Below, piece after piece: positions 44,701 through 56,846 of a stretch of 64,000 nucleotides of DNA. This DNA is from Prunella strophiata (Eukaryota > Chordata > Aves > Passeriformes > Prunellidae). The notes beneath the pieces are model-generated. The model saw only the letters and a program-made list of their open reading frames with translations, was not told the DNA's origin and did no database searches. The stretch is taken from contig JAZBQD010000027.1 of NCBI GenBank assembly GCA_036583965.1, positions 5,660,187 to 5,724,186 of the forward strand. Reading direction: 5' to 3'. A program made the translations under genes and the position numbers. Within the stretch, counting starts at the first letter, position 1. Each line of letters starts with the position of its first letter.

Positions 44701-47700
44701 GACCTGTGGGGAAGGCTGGAGGAGAGGCAGGCCTTGCAGGCCCTGGTTCTTTTTCAGGTTCATTCCAGAAGCCCACACATTATTTCTCTCCTGTACATGT
44801 GAATTTTCACAGCCCTTTCAGGAACATGACTCTCTCTGAATGAACATGTTATTTATTAGTAAGGGCTCACACACAGTGTTTGACTGCACAAGCCTTGGTT
44901 GTTCAGAAAAGCAGCCTAAAGCCGCACAGGTTTGCACCAGCTGAACATACTGAGCTCTCTTTGTCCTCTGTGTCTACCTACATACGTAATGGAAAGTTGC
45001 ATCCTTTATTCCAGCACCCTCCTTGTTTATATGATTAAGCTTTTATCTGGAAAGAGATACAGGGCCAAGTTTTCTGAGACTGTGATTAGCACTAAGCAGT
45101 GAGAGTGCTTGTGGAGAAGAACTGTCAGGGCACTCAAACTGTTGAGCTGTTGTAACAGCCTGGTTACCCCAGTGAATATTCCCTTTGGAAAAAGCTGCCT
45201 CATTTTTTAAGCTTAGGAAGATCATTACATTTTGTATTTATTTACCACCAACCATTTTCTAGATGTTTAAGAAGAATTGAGTAGCAGAGATTTGATCCTT
45301 TTCCATGAGCAGATCCTGTTAAAAAAATATTATTCCCTTTATAGTCAAAATAAAAGAACTGATTTGACCTGTATTTTTTTTTAATTATAGAGCTTGTTCC
45401 TCTGAGTATGTTGCACCTGGTACAAACAAGTGTATGCTAATAAAATTTCATATTTATCTGAAGGCCAGGGGTAGTAATAAATATTAGCTACTATTGTGGT
45501 TTTGTTGATGAATTAAATACAATATTCTAAATATAGTTACTGTCTTTCTTTAAAGGGATTCCTGTCCATAATGCCATCAGTTCTGGTAATCCTTCATCCT
45601 TCTGCTCACATTCCTGAGTTGGTGATTCTTACTCATGCTCTTAAAGCCTTAGTATTTAATTAGAAACTTCTCTTTTTAGTACCTCTTTTCCCTGTTTGTT
45701 TGGTTTTTTCCCCAGCTCTGTGATTGGGGAACATACTGGCATTTGAACATCTCACCAATGACAAGTATTGCTCATTGTGTTTTAATGGAATTCTGCCTGG
45801 GTAGATTGTGTTGGGCATTATTTGCTCTCAGCTGCAGATGAAACTGGCAATAAAACACACACTGGAGATTGTTCCTCTGTTTTGCTACTTAAGATCACCA
45901 TTTGTTAGGGATGAAAAGTTTGACCCAATCTCTCCAACACCTGTACTGCAATTGACAATCTAAACCTTTTACTATGATTATAAACCACTGTCTGATAAAA
46001 TCAGTATAATATCCATTCAGAAGGAAAACAGATGTCTAAAAGGCTATGAATGAATTTTTTTTTCTGTTTATGGTTATATTTAAATAGAGAGGACAACCAA
46101 AATTAATCCACTCAATAATACTGGTTTTACATGAATGAGAATTTGTGCAGTACTCTTTCTTCTAAGAGGTATTTTCTATGTCTTGACACATAATTTACCT
46201 GAAGACCAAAAGGGAAAGGGTGGACAACAGAAGGTTCTGGTCAGTTTGGGCTTGGTCTTGTCTGCTGTGTATACATTAAACTGTTCCCCTTAATATCAGC
46301 TGTTCTCTTCTTATTCCTTGTGCTGCTGCCAGACTGGGGTGTATTTAAAAGAAAAGTAGATGTGGCACTTGGGGACATGGTTTAGTGGGACTTGGCAGTG
46401 CTGGGGGAAGGAACAGTTGGAGTTAAAGATCTTAGAATGTCTTTTCCAACCTAAAAAAGTCTATGGTTCTATAATGGAGTGCAATCAAATTTATATACTG
46501 TATTACCTAGTGAGGTGCTGAGGAGCAGCTGCAAAGTGCTGCCTCTGGGTCTCTGAAGAACCTGCTCAAAAAAATGTTTCATGAAGTACCAAGGCAGAAG
46601 TATTTTCCATAGAATTAAATTGCTTGGGAACACAGGGCTTTTTTTCTTCACATTATTGGACTGTGGACTTTTCCCTCTATTTCCCCTCTACTGGCACTGA
46701 GGAACAGGCCTTCCCCAACAGGGGAGGGTAAACCTTCTGTGGGGTTAGTATGGGGAAATCTGCAGGGGACATGAATGATAACAAAAAGTACAGAGAGTCC
46801 CATTTCTGCACTACTGTCATGTGTAACACTGTAATGTGAATAATCATAAAAGTACATTTCACCCCAGTGAGAATAAAATGTTAGCTCTTTCCTAGATCAT
46901 CTCAAGATCTTTATTATAGAGAAAATCAGTGTAGGGAAGTGAGTTTTAAGGAGGATGAGTAGAGGGAATAAATATATTTCTTTTTAGAGTGAAAAGCAAA
47001 ACTACTTGGATGAAACTGAAAGATAAGGATTACCCAAGTCAGAAAGCAATCTCACCTGACACCATTATACTATTTTCAATTCTCCATGTTGCTATTATAT
47101 TGCAGAACTGGTGTCAGATTACCCCAAAAGTCATCATTTGAGATGGCTTCAGCTTGCAGAGGAAGGTTTTGATCCCTCCTCCATGCCTGAGACATCCTCA
47201 GAAGTTTCTCCACATTATCATCTGGAACATTTTCAATGCTATTAGCTGTGTTTAGGAATGTTAAGTCTAATGGTCAGACCCAATATTATTTTCTAGCATT
47301 TTCTTCTGTATGTGCAACCCAGAGGTCCAGACAGTTTCAGTGAAAAATGACATGTTGCAATTACACATCATAATGACAAAATTGGACCAACCCAGTAGAA
47401 ATTATTTAGGGAGTGTCAGTAGGGATCTAGTGATGTCACAGAGTGAATGGGTGTGGAAAGCACTGAAGTGATTACAAATGGAGTGTGAACTGTTTGTGAC
47501 CTGACAGAATTTGTCTGCAGTCCTCTGAGAGCTCTAAAATACTTAGTGTCTCACAAAGGAATGGGAATGACATGTGCAGCTTGAGGGGCTGGCTGGAATC
47601 CCTCTGTTTTCTTAGACAAAAAACAGATGAATAAATCTGACATTTGTTTATAATCCAAATTTGTGTTTCAAATCCCTTTGCTTTTTGCTTAATCTAAAAA

Positions 47701-47817
47701 TGCTTGAAAGAACTGACAGAAGAAAAAAATCAAGTATTAACAAGATTCTTGGCTCCTTCCACCATGTGAAGCTGCACATCCATATTTAATAGACAATTTG
47801 GGTTTGTTTAGAAAACA

Positions 47818-47855
<38 letters not shown>

Positions 47856-50800
47856 AGAGCAGCTGAAATCAACAACTTAATCTGAATTCTGCATGAGCTA
47901 CACTGCAATCCCCTTTGTCAAATAGTGACCAAAGGTTGCTGTTCATCCCTTCCAGGACTCACAGATATATCCCAGTAACCTCACATGTGCAGGTGACAGA
48001 ACAGACATTGGACATCAGCCTTTGCTGTACAAAGTCCTGCCTTGTTTACATTAGTCCATAAAACAGATTTCCTATTGCACAAGAAAGAGAAAATAAAATG
48101 CATCATGTGAATTCCTGGCAGGATTTTTGCTGTGTATGTCAATTTGTCATTAAGGGTTACAAGTGTTATATGATAAAGGAGATATCAACATTTTTGGTAA
48201 AAAAATAAAAGTCTTACTATTTTATAAAGCAATTTAAGAAACCAAACCTCAAAATTATGCATGTTATGATGCATTAGAAATGTAGATTGGTTTCTTTCCT
48301 AGCAGTCCTAGCTGTAAAATTAAACATAATCAATGCAAACCGTGCATTGATCTTCTGACATGTTTTTGTTGCATTTGTTGCTTGAAGATCAAGAGCCATA
48401 TTTTCCATCATGCCTGACACCTTTGGGTTTCCACTGTGTTTAGTAAAACAGCTACATGCTGGGGCTCTGAAAAGTGAATTCATATTTCAAGTGCTATTTA
48501 CAGCTGATAATCCAACCATACAGAAACTGCTGCAGCAGTCCTGTTTGTAGTACAGCTACCACCTTCTGAATTTGGGGATTTTTGAGCTTAGACATGATTT
48601 CATTCATATCAAGATGACTAAACTTTTAAAAAGCAAAAGGATTTGCACAGGAGATGAACCTTAGTAGCCCCTTGGACCTTCAGGAGGGTTCCAGACTCGT
48701 CAACTCCTTTGAAAATCAAGTTGTAAAACTCTGAAATTTTTAGTAATACAAGACACTAGGGATCATTCCACTACAGTGACAGAGACAGTCCCTCAGTTGT
48801 GTTCAGACCAGCAGAAAGCTGCAGCACACCAGCAGAGTGCAAAACTCCTGTGACATCTCTGTCAGGAAGGGCAGAGCATGGGGCAGGGCTGAGTTAGACA
48901 GGGCTGGGCTGTGATCTTCCCACCACAACCACTGCCCTTGCTCTACTGCAGCCATGGCAGGGTCTTGCTCTGTAGGTGCTTTTCGTATTAGAATTAAGCA
49001 AAAGGATATCCTGAAAAGAAAAAGTCATTCTGATCCCTCTTTCTCACTGCTGAAATAATTTTAACTACACTAGAGACTAAGAGCAAATCAAGCATTAAAC
49101 TATAAAAAGAGCCAAAGAAAGTTTCTTCCCTCTTTCTTTCATCACTGTAGAGTTTTATTTTCTCTGTTGCAAACATTACTCTGAAAATGGTGTCTCCATG
49201 GAAGTGAAGCAGCCTTTTCTGAAAGCACAGATAGCTGGGCACAGAGAAGGAAAAGTGTGATGGTTCACTGCAATACAGAGATCACCTCAGGCAGATTGTT
49301 TTTTTCACTCTAAGTGGTTTGTCTTTATTTAAAAGTGCCTTAATGTCTCTGTTTCTGAGTCTCTAAAATGGAGATACTTGCCTTCCTGCATTAGAGGAGG
49401 TTCCACTGGTGAAGCATTTTGGGATTATTAAATGCACATTATTATCATGTTGAGACTTGAAGGCACTGACCTTGACAAAAAGGTGAGTGGCAGCCTGCCT
49501 GCCTGATCAAGCAGCATTAGTGAAGGCAGCACTTCCCTTTCATGATGCTCAACTGGAATATAATCATCTCTAATGTAGCTGCTGGAGGCACTTCCCAGCC
49601 TCCCTGGCAGAACTTGCTCAGGAAGGTCTTTTCCACAGCATGCAATTACAAAATGAGAATGGGAGGGAGGGAACGGGATGAATGAAAACAAACATCATTC
49701 TAGGAACAACTGTTGGTGGTTAATACTTGACCATTACTTCTTGACAGGATTAATGTCTTTCTAATCACACTAATCCCTTCTGATAACTTTATCCATAATC
49801 CATCTATTTCAAAGCAACATCCAGATGGCTTCTGGTGGAGAGGAAGACAAAATAAACATGCAGAATGGGGTCTTAGCAGCAGCTTCTTGTATTTTCCCTT
49901 TCTGGGGATATAGGGCTTGATCTTGAGACAGGACAAAAATGTGCTTTCATCAGACAGCAAGAGAAAAACCTAGAGAATTGCAGAGAAGATAGAAAGTTCT
50001 ATTTTTATTTGTAAATAAAATACCTGATGCTTATCTGTGACAGCCAGAACAAGCCTAGAGGTGCTCAAAAGGGTTTAGCTACTTGTTTGCATGGGACTAA
50101 TTAGATTTCCAAGATATTGGAAAGAATTCCCTTCTTCTTTACGTCAAAAAATTCTATTTTAGTCTTGGGGGTTTTACATGGATTTCCCTCAAAGCAGACA
50201 TGAAACTTAGTACTTGGTTCTTTGATTTGTACAATTACAAATACTTCACACAAAGTAGAAACTGACTTTACCTTTTTAATTAGTCACACATAATTTCCTA
50301 GAATTGAAGATGTCTTCCCCTTCTCTTTACAATTGAGAGGTTTTTTTCTATACAAGCTAAGAAATGGTGCCTGAACATTAAATTACAATTTTGTGGATTT
50401 TTTCCCCAGACTGATTAAAGGAGTGAGATGTACAGTAATTATTTAGAAAAGCTGCAGATTGTTTTTTATTGTCTTAATCCTGTTTTGTCCATTTGGCAAT
50501 CATTAAAACACGCTATGGAAGAAGCTACACATGAATCATATGTGTGGAAAGTACTTAACTACACAGCTTCTCAAATGATTTCAATCTATGAATCAAATAT
50601 CTGCCCCATTCTTCCAAGGCAAACCAGATTCTGAGGTTTGACAAGAATTAAAGGTACACTGTTTTCCATGCCAGTGTGTTTCATGAGAGTCAAGCAGTGG
50701 AAACCATGAGAAGAGCTTTGTTCTGGTTTAGAAGAATCCTGGGAAACTCTTCTGGAAGTTTTTATGTAGCCAAGAGTGTCTGATGAAAATTAGACTTTGA

Positions 50801-53800
50801 GGGAGGACCTGAGCATGACACAGTGATCTTAGTTTAAACTAGCTGGAAGCTTACTCCTCCTGCCCCCTATTCCCTAGGAAGTAAGAAGAGTACTTTTCTT
50901 GTCATCCTTTGGCTACATTGTGTGAATGTTAGAACTCTAGAGATCAACAGTAATAAACTCCTGTGATGTGACTGTATAACTTGCTTTGTACAGTAACTGT
51001 GATAACCTCTATGTCTCAATCTTTGTGTCTTTTGTCCTGTTCCTTCTGATATCAAGCACATGAAGTCAAACACAAAACAGTGAATGAGTGATTACCTGTC
51101 TCGTTCTAGTTCCAGGCATTTCTTTCTGAAATGATTCTGAGCTACTGCCTAAAATGACCACTGTTACTCCCCAGCCACTGGAGAGCTGGTTCTCTCAGGT
51201 CCCTTCCTGAGCACTGCAGGCCATGGAGAACACAGGGTTTTGTCAGGGCCCAGACCTCTGCTCATGCCTCTGTCACATCCCAGTCACCCCACTTGCACCT
51301 CCATAGTTAATTACTTTTGACGACTTTCTCATCACAGCATGAACTGAGCAGTGCCTTTATCTGGTGACAGGATAATCTCATTACAGATGATGATCTTGTT
51401 AATGAATATCCCCAAGACAGAGCAATCTCATTATTAGCCCCCTCAGGATTTGCCACCTATGAGCCAAGGTAAGATTAGATTCCAGCTGAACAACATCCTC
51501 CCAAATCCTAAGGCTCTGCATTGAGGTTGAGGTAACAACCCTAAACTCACCTGAACCACTGGACATATTTAATTAGGATTTTTGTCCCTAAGTACTTCTG
51601 GAAATGCTTCTCAGGTGAGCAATCAAGACAGGGCTCATCCCTCTGTTGTTCTGTAGAACCAACACAGCCCAGAGGCATCAGGGACAACAGGGAACAACTT
51701 CCCCACAGTGACAGTGGCTCCAGGGCAGCACCAGGGAGGGAAGGGGAGTGAACTCTGTCTCCTTGGCAGTGCCCTGAATTGCTCTGCCTGAAAGTTACAG
51801 CTCTGCTCCTCAACAATCAGCCCTTCACACCTCTGGTGTCACCTGCATAATGTATCTACACAGAACCCTGGAAATTGTTACCATGAAAAACATCCAACTG
51901 GTTAAAAATCAACCTGATTTTCATTTTTCCTTTTTTTCCCCGGGAATGTGGGGGTGGAGCAGTGCTGGACTCAAGTACAATACAGGTATCTACTCTGTGC
52001 AGCAATGAGCTGTCAAACTGGCTCAATGGCCTGTGGAACCTCAGCCTGAGAAAACAGCTCAGTCCTAAAAATCTAATAACAACACAGGGGTTTTTTTAAC
52101 AGAAAACTGTCACATTAATTTGAGATAAATATATTTATCTGTAAACTGTTTATCTGTTAACTGTTTTACTAAAAAAATGTTTTAGACGATTTACTCCTCT
52201 GCATGGACTCATCCAGGGGAAATGTCAAGGAACAAAGTAGCATTCCTACTACTGTATTTTCAATATGCAGTGCTGTGTTTGTACACAGTGCTTTGCAGGC
52301 ACACAGAAATGTGGGATTTTTATAAAATCCAATGGTAAATAAAAGGAAAAAAAAATGGCTACAAGAGTGAGTAAGCAACTCACTGAGATGCTTATTTTCT
52401 AAATTATCCAAACTCCAGTGCACCCTTGCTCCTATAGTGTTAACAAAACCCATGCTAGATGAGAGATTGGCAATGCAGAAAAGCAATACATTTTCTTAAT
52501 TAATCTAGTGGATAGCTGGAACCTGAACACTAAATCCACCCATTTGATTTCATTAAATCTACTATAAAGGTTAAGCTGCACTTTAGCATTGGCTCTAGGC
52601 AACCTCTCTCAGCAGGGTGAGGTCAAGGAGATCTCATTCAAGGAGGTGCAGCTCAGTAAATATTTATGAGAACAGGCCTGACAAACAGGTCTGTTTTGAT
52701 GAGAAAGCTGGACACACCAAATAATAAATGTGGTACTTCATTTCACATGTACTTTTCCTGAGATGTATGCTTTGGAGAGTTCACAGAGAATTATCCAAAG
52801 GGAAATTTCAATGTAAAGCCCCAAACAACACTGCTGTCACTGGAAAATCAAATCCCAGACTCAGGTCACTTGGAAACTGCATCAGGGTCTGTGTCAGAGC
52901 AGCCTAAAGAAACCTCAGGGGCCAAAGGGTGCCCTGTCTAATCTGCCAAGAGGGTCAGTGGGAGCTAAATCTCATGGTAGAGAAATTGTATGGCTTGGCA
53001 CAGGCAAACTGTACAAGCAAGAGGATGGACACTGGTGATGCTCTGGCAGTGAGCTGGAGAGGAAAGATCCTGATGGGTCCCTTCCAACTCAGCCTATTCT
53101 ATGATTGTATGACTCTGTTATTCTCTGATTCCATGGAAAGGCTGAAGTGATCACAGCATGTTCTTTGCTCCTAACTGGACAGCCACACTTCCCATGGAGG
53201 TGTTTCCCCTGAATCCCATCCACTGTCCCCATTTAGACTGGAGGCACACTGAATTACAGTCTGCTCCCAATGTGTCCCCTGGCAAAGCAAAAATATATTG
53301 AATGTATTTTAAAAGAAAAAAAAAGTTATTATTTTTGGTAAAGAATGGACTATATTACAAAATTGCCTCTTAGTGGTTTTAATTTCAAAATTGTGTCCCC
53401 ACTTCACACAGGAAGGGGTGAGTGGGTTGATTAGATTTTCTTTAGAGGTCCATTCAAACCTGAATTATTCTATTATTCTGTAAAATTATGTATAGAGTAT
53501 GACACAGAGTTTTAATAACTGTTGCCACTGCTCCTGTGAACTGAGCCATCCCATGTGTAACTTGTGGAAAACTGTCCCTGGAATTTCAGGGAAGAGTCAG
53601 TAGGATTCAGTCCCCACATGTGCAGCCTGAGCTTGCCAGCTTTAGTGTTACTGGCAAGCTTATTAAAACACTGACATGTAGAATCAGCTGTAACAGAAGC
53701 AGGCAGGCCAGAATAATTCAGAAATTAGGCTTTCAGCTGCATTAATGTAATGTAAAAATAATGTTCATTTAAACACAATTTGTGCTGTGTTTCCTTCCCA

Positions 53801-54019
53801 CAGCTTGATGTCTGGGCTGGCAGCCCTGGATGCCAAGACCTCCAGTCGCTTGGGAATCATAACTGTCACTTACTACCTGTGGACAACCTTTGTGGCTGTG
53901 GTTGTGGGGATAATCATGGTGTCCATCATCCACCCTGGTGGAGCAGCCCAGAAGGAGAGCACTGAGGAGGGTGGAAAGCCCATCATGAGCTCTGCAGATG
54001 CACTGCTGGACTTAATCCG
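38770..54019 (+). CDS. SLC1A7: SLC1A7 (EAAT5 glutamate transporter), first three coding exons
   Basis: SLC1A7 encodes EAAT5, a sodium-coupled glutamate transporter with a large chloride conductance, found mainly in retinal photoreceptors and bipolar cells. Exons: 38770-38910 (start, then [20 protein letters not shown] and [14 protein letters not shown], membrane helix 1), 39943-40022 ([20 protein letters not shown] then LPLVVS, helix 2) and 53804-54019 ([20 protein letters not shown], then [20 protein letters not shown], helix 3, ending [15 protein letters not shown]). Splice phases join (TCA AG|C TTG). The sequence matches human SLC1A7 more closely than other SLC1 members, especially RTRRLS and [11 protein letters not shown]. 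The next exon should begin with the NMFPANLVEA region; I did not find it before the window ends. Confidence 0.96.
38911..39942 (+). other. SLC1A7 intron 1
   Basis: A 1.0-kb intron from gtaaga to ttccag, AT-rich, with no recognisable repeat or exon. Confidence 0.7.
43374..43885. repeat. 38-bp minisatellite, about 13.5 units, SLC1A7 intron 2
   Basis: Each unit starts attgccggtaccactgcccg and ends gcatcccgggg. Unit starts fall every 38 bp from 43374 (43412, 43450, 43488, ... 43792), with one 39-bp unit and a partial last copy. Variants include ggtgcc for ggtacc, ttcccac for ttcctgc and catcccaggg for catcccgggg. Since 38 is not a multiple of three, the array opens long frames on both strands, which are artefacts. 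GC-rich unique DNA flanks its left side (about 43200-43373). Confidence 0.95.
43949..43968. repeat. Short (AC)n microsatellite
   Basis: About eight ac dinucleotides follow the minisatellite. Confidence 0.7.
46350..46480 (+). mobile_element. CR1 LINE 3' end fragment
   Basis: The phrases ggcacttggggacatggttt, cttggcagtgctggg and gtcttttccaacctaaa, followed by tctatggttctat, are the CR1 3' terminus with its octamer-like tail. The copy is 5'-truncated and non-coding. Confidence 0.9.
47821..47851. repeat. Poly(T) tract of 31
   Basis: An uninterrupted homopolymer followed by aaacagagc. No retroposon body is recognised on either side. Confidence 0.9.
52926..53125 (+). mobile_element. CR1 LINE 3' end fragment, divergent
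   Basis: The tail gatgggtcccttccaactca, followed by gcctattctatgattgtatg, is a good CR1 terminus. The upstream 120 bp (gatgctctggcagtgagctg and before) is less certain, so the 5' limit is approximate. Confidence 0.78.
53420..53500 (+). mobile_element. Short degenerate CR1 terminus
   Basis: The sequence agaggtccattcaaacctga followed by attattctattattctgta resembles a decayed CR1 3' end. It lies about 300 bp before SLC1A7 exon 3. Confidence 0.5.
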
Positions 54020-56814
54020 GTAACGACATCCATTCTTTCTGCTTGCTGAAGGCAGCATTTTGTACAGAACTGCAGGAGGAACTGTGGCCTGAGCCTCAGT
54101 TCTGAATCTAAGGATAAATATTTTGTTGAGACTGAGAAAAAAAAGTAAGTTTCAGAAGATAATTTTCAAGTTATCAGATGTTTGTACTGGCTGTTTCTTG
54201 TAAAATTTAAATGAATGGCCACCAACCAACCAATACCCCACAGGACTCCACATAGCCTCTGGACCTCACCATCAAATCCATTATTAAGGTCAAGGGAGTA
54301 TTAAAATTTAATGTTCATTTAAATAAGAGTAGACAGTTGCAATTGGCAAAACCTTAAATAAAGGGGTGAAACACACATTTTTCAGAAAATAATTCTTAAA
54401 AGTGCTGATACAGCTTTTTATACCAATTTGCAGATAAAGGATACAATTAGAAAGACCACTGTTGTGTATTTTTTATTCTGCTTTGGGGCTTTTTCTTATT
54501 TGTTTTATTTTGTCTGGCAAAAGACACAGTTGTTCTCTTAGAGCAGCATTAGGGCACTGCTGGAATTTGATGGCTTTCTCTGAAATCCCTTTTTGTCCCA
54601 ATATTTCAGGTGCTAGTGGGATTAGTTTGTTGACTGAACATATTCTGTGCCTTGGATTTATTTTGCTCATGGAGAAAGAACAAGTTTTGCCTTTGTTTGG
54701 TAGCTCCTCAAGTTGCTGATCTCATACTACATCAGTTAAGGGCTTTCAGGCCAAGTGTGTATCTGTACCATAGAGAATTCTCTTTGAACTTACTGAAATT
54801 AAAAATGGTTCACAGTTTGCCTTTCAAAAACCCAAATTCCTAACCCTGACAGCATGACAGCACACAAAGTACTTTAATTAGACTTATTTGGACTTCAATC
54901 AGAAGGAACTGGGAAGAGAAGCTTACAAAAGACTCTTTTTTTTCTCCTCCAAGTTGCATTTACCCAGGCCACCTGTATTTTATCAATGTCTTTGTGAGAA
55001 GGGGCCAAATTATTTTAGCAGAGAACAGTCTCTTTTGGAGCTTCTCACAAAAGCACCATCTTCATCTGCACTGGGTACCCATCTGTATCTCTCCAGTGGC
55101 TTTGCCATGAGGGATGGATGTGCAGTGGAATTCCCACATCTGTTTGTGACATGGGGTTAAGTCACATTATTCTGTTTCTGCTGCACCAAGGACTGTAGTT
55201 CCTACACCAAGAGCAAGTTACAGGAGCTTTGAATCCCTTAGTATGACAGAGCAGCAGAAGAAGTAAAAGAGACTCTAAGAAAAATGTGACCTTAATGATT
55301 GTCTTCACAGTGGCAGTGTTTGGGAAGCATTCCTGGTGTGCTGAGTTGTTTCTAAGGCCTTGGTCAGAGACAATGAAAGGCACAGTGGGACACAAAGATA
55401 CCTCCAGATGGACCTCAGAGCTCTGTCTGGGAAGGATCTCCCTCACCACAGGTTCTCATTCCCTTTCTCACATCAGCCCAGTTGCCTTTAGAGGCTCAGA
55501 GTAAACTTGTCATGGAGATGAGTTAGATGGAAAGTAATCTGGGTTTTCAAAATCAAAATTTTCTATACTATTGTGTCTGCAAAAATAAAAGACTGAGACC
55601 TGAGTTACAATCTCATCTCTTCACCTCTTGGCTACTCCCTGTACACCAGGGAGTGTTGTGGTGAGGTTTGGGAACACTTTATTCCACTGAACCTCACTGC
55701 AGGTCAAAAAGTAGTGTCCTGATCTAAATACTTGCAAGTATCTTCTATAACTTCACTTTCTACAAACATTTACCCAAGCAAATCATAACAGAATGTGTGC
55801 ACATTTCAGGTATTCAAGTTTCCAAGCAGCCATGTGCTTCTAGTCTGCAAAACCTTAAATTCTTCACTGATTTGGGCAGGTGTCAACAATGACAAGGTCA
55901 ACAAGCCCTGCTTATTACCAAAGGTTAAAAAGAGAGAATCCAGCTCAGTCTCCTTTTGCTGTGCTCAGCAGCAGCCACAGCTGCAATCTTTCTATCCTGA
56001 GAGCACAAAGGGATGGTTTTTATTCCTCTGCTACAGAAATAACCACACTTACTAAAGAAATAAATAAATAATAACAACAGAACTGTGGGGAATGGGCTTT
56101 CAGCCTAGGCAAACACTATGGGTGAAATTCTGGCTCTGCTGCAGTCAGTTGCAAGACTCTTAAATATCTGTGTGGAAGTCTGGATTAAATGTAATGATGT
56201 ATCCACTGGTTTGAGCTAGAAAAGCTGATCCTTTAGCTCAATGATAAATCACTTCCATTCACAGCTGGAAACCATCTTTTTCAGCCCAGATTGGCTTATC
56301 TTCTCAATTCATTAATTTCCTCTCCATTTATCAATTGCATATGTGCCCAGAAGTTTACACAGGAAACATCTGGTATTCTGCAAATGAAGAATGCTAAATG
56401 TACAAGTGAAGAGATGATATATGTGACATTATTGTGGGGTTTATTTTAAAAGCATGAATCTTGGCATGGGGATACATGTATTCACCCTCATTGATTTCAG
56501 ATTTGAAGCCACTTTGAAATGATGAAAATCATTATTTCTTGTGCATGTTACATATGACATTGTCAAGTCTAGAACTTTTGGCAGGAAAGATGTTGCTAGA
56601 AATTGAATGTCTTGAATTTTTGTGTGAGATTTTTGCTTTTAGTAGTGGTTTTAATTAGAAATTAAAGAATATACTGAATCAGCAAAAAATGAACCCAAAA
56701 ACTAGTGCAGACCCTTGTGGTTATCCTAAACACTTGCAACACTAATCAATAATCACATTATTATTATTTTGCATTATTCTGTAGATGGTGTTTCCACAAT
56801 ACATTTGTCCATTA

Positions 56815-56846
<32 letters not shown>

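Larger units (their letters stand above)
40023..53803 (+). other. SLC1A7 intron 2
   Basis: A 13.8-kb intron. It contains the 38-bp minisatellite at 43.4-43.9 kb, a 31-base poly(T) at 47821-47851, a possible reversed CR1 terminus near 42550-42570 (tcatagcatcatagaa) and CR1 3' ends near 46.4, 53.0 and 53.45 kb. The remaining sequence is AT-rich and holds no open frame with family resemblance. I see no nested gene. Confidence 0.65.

Noticed and set aside
47821..47851. Poly(T) as the tail of a processed pseudogene on the minus strand
   Set aside because: No coding similarity or target-site duplication could be seen next to it; the same holds for the poly(A) at 56818.
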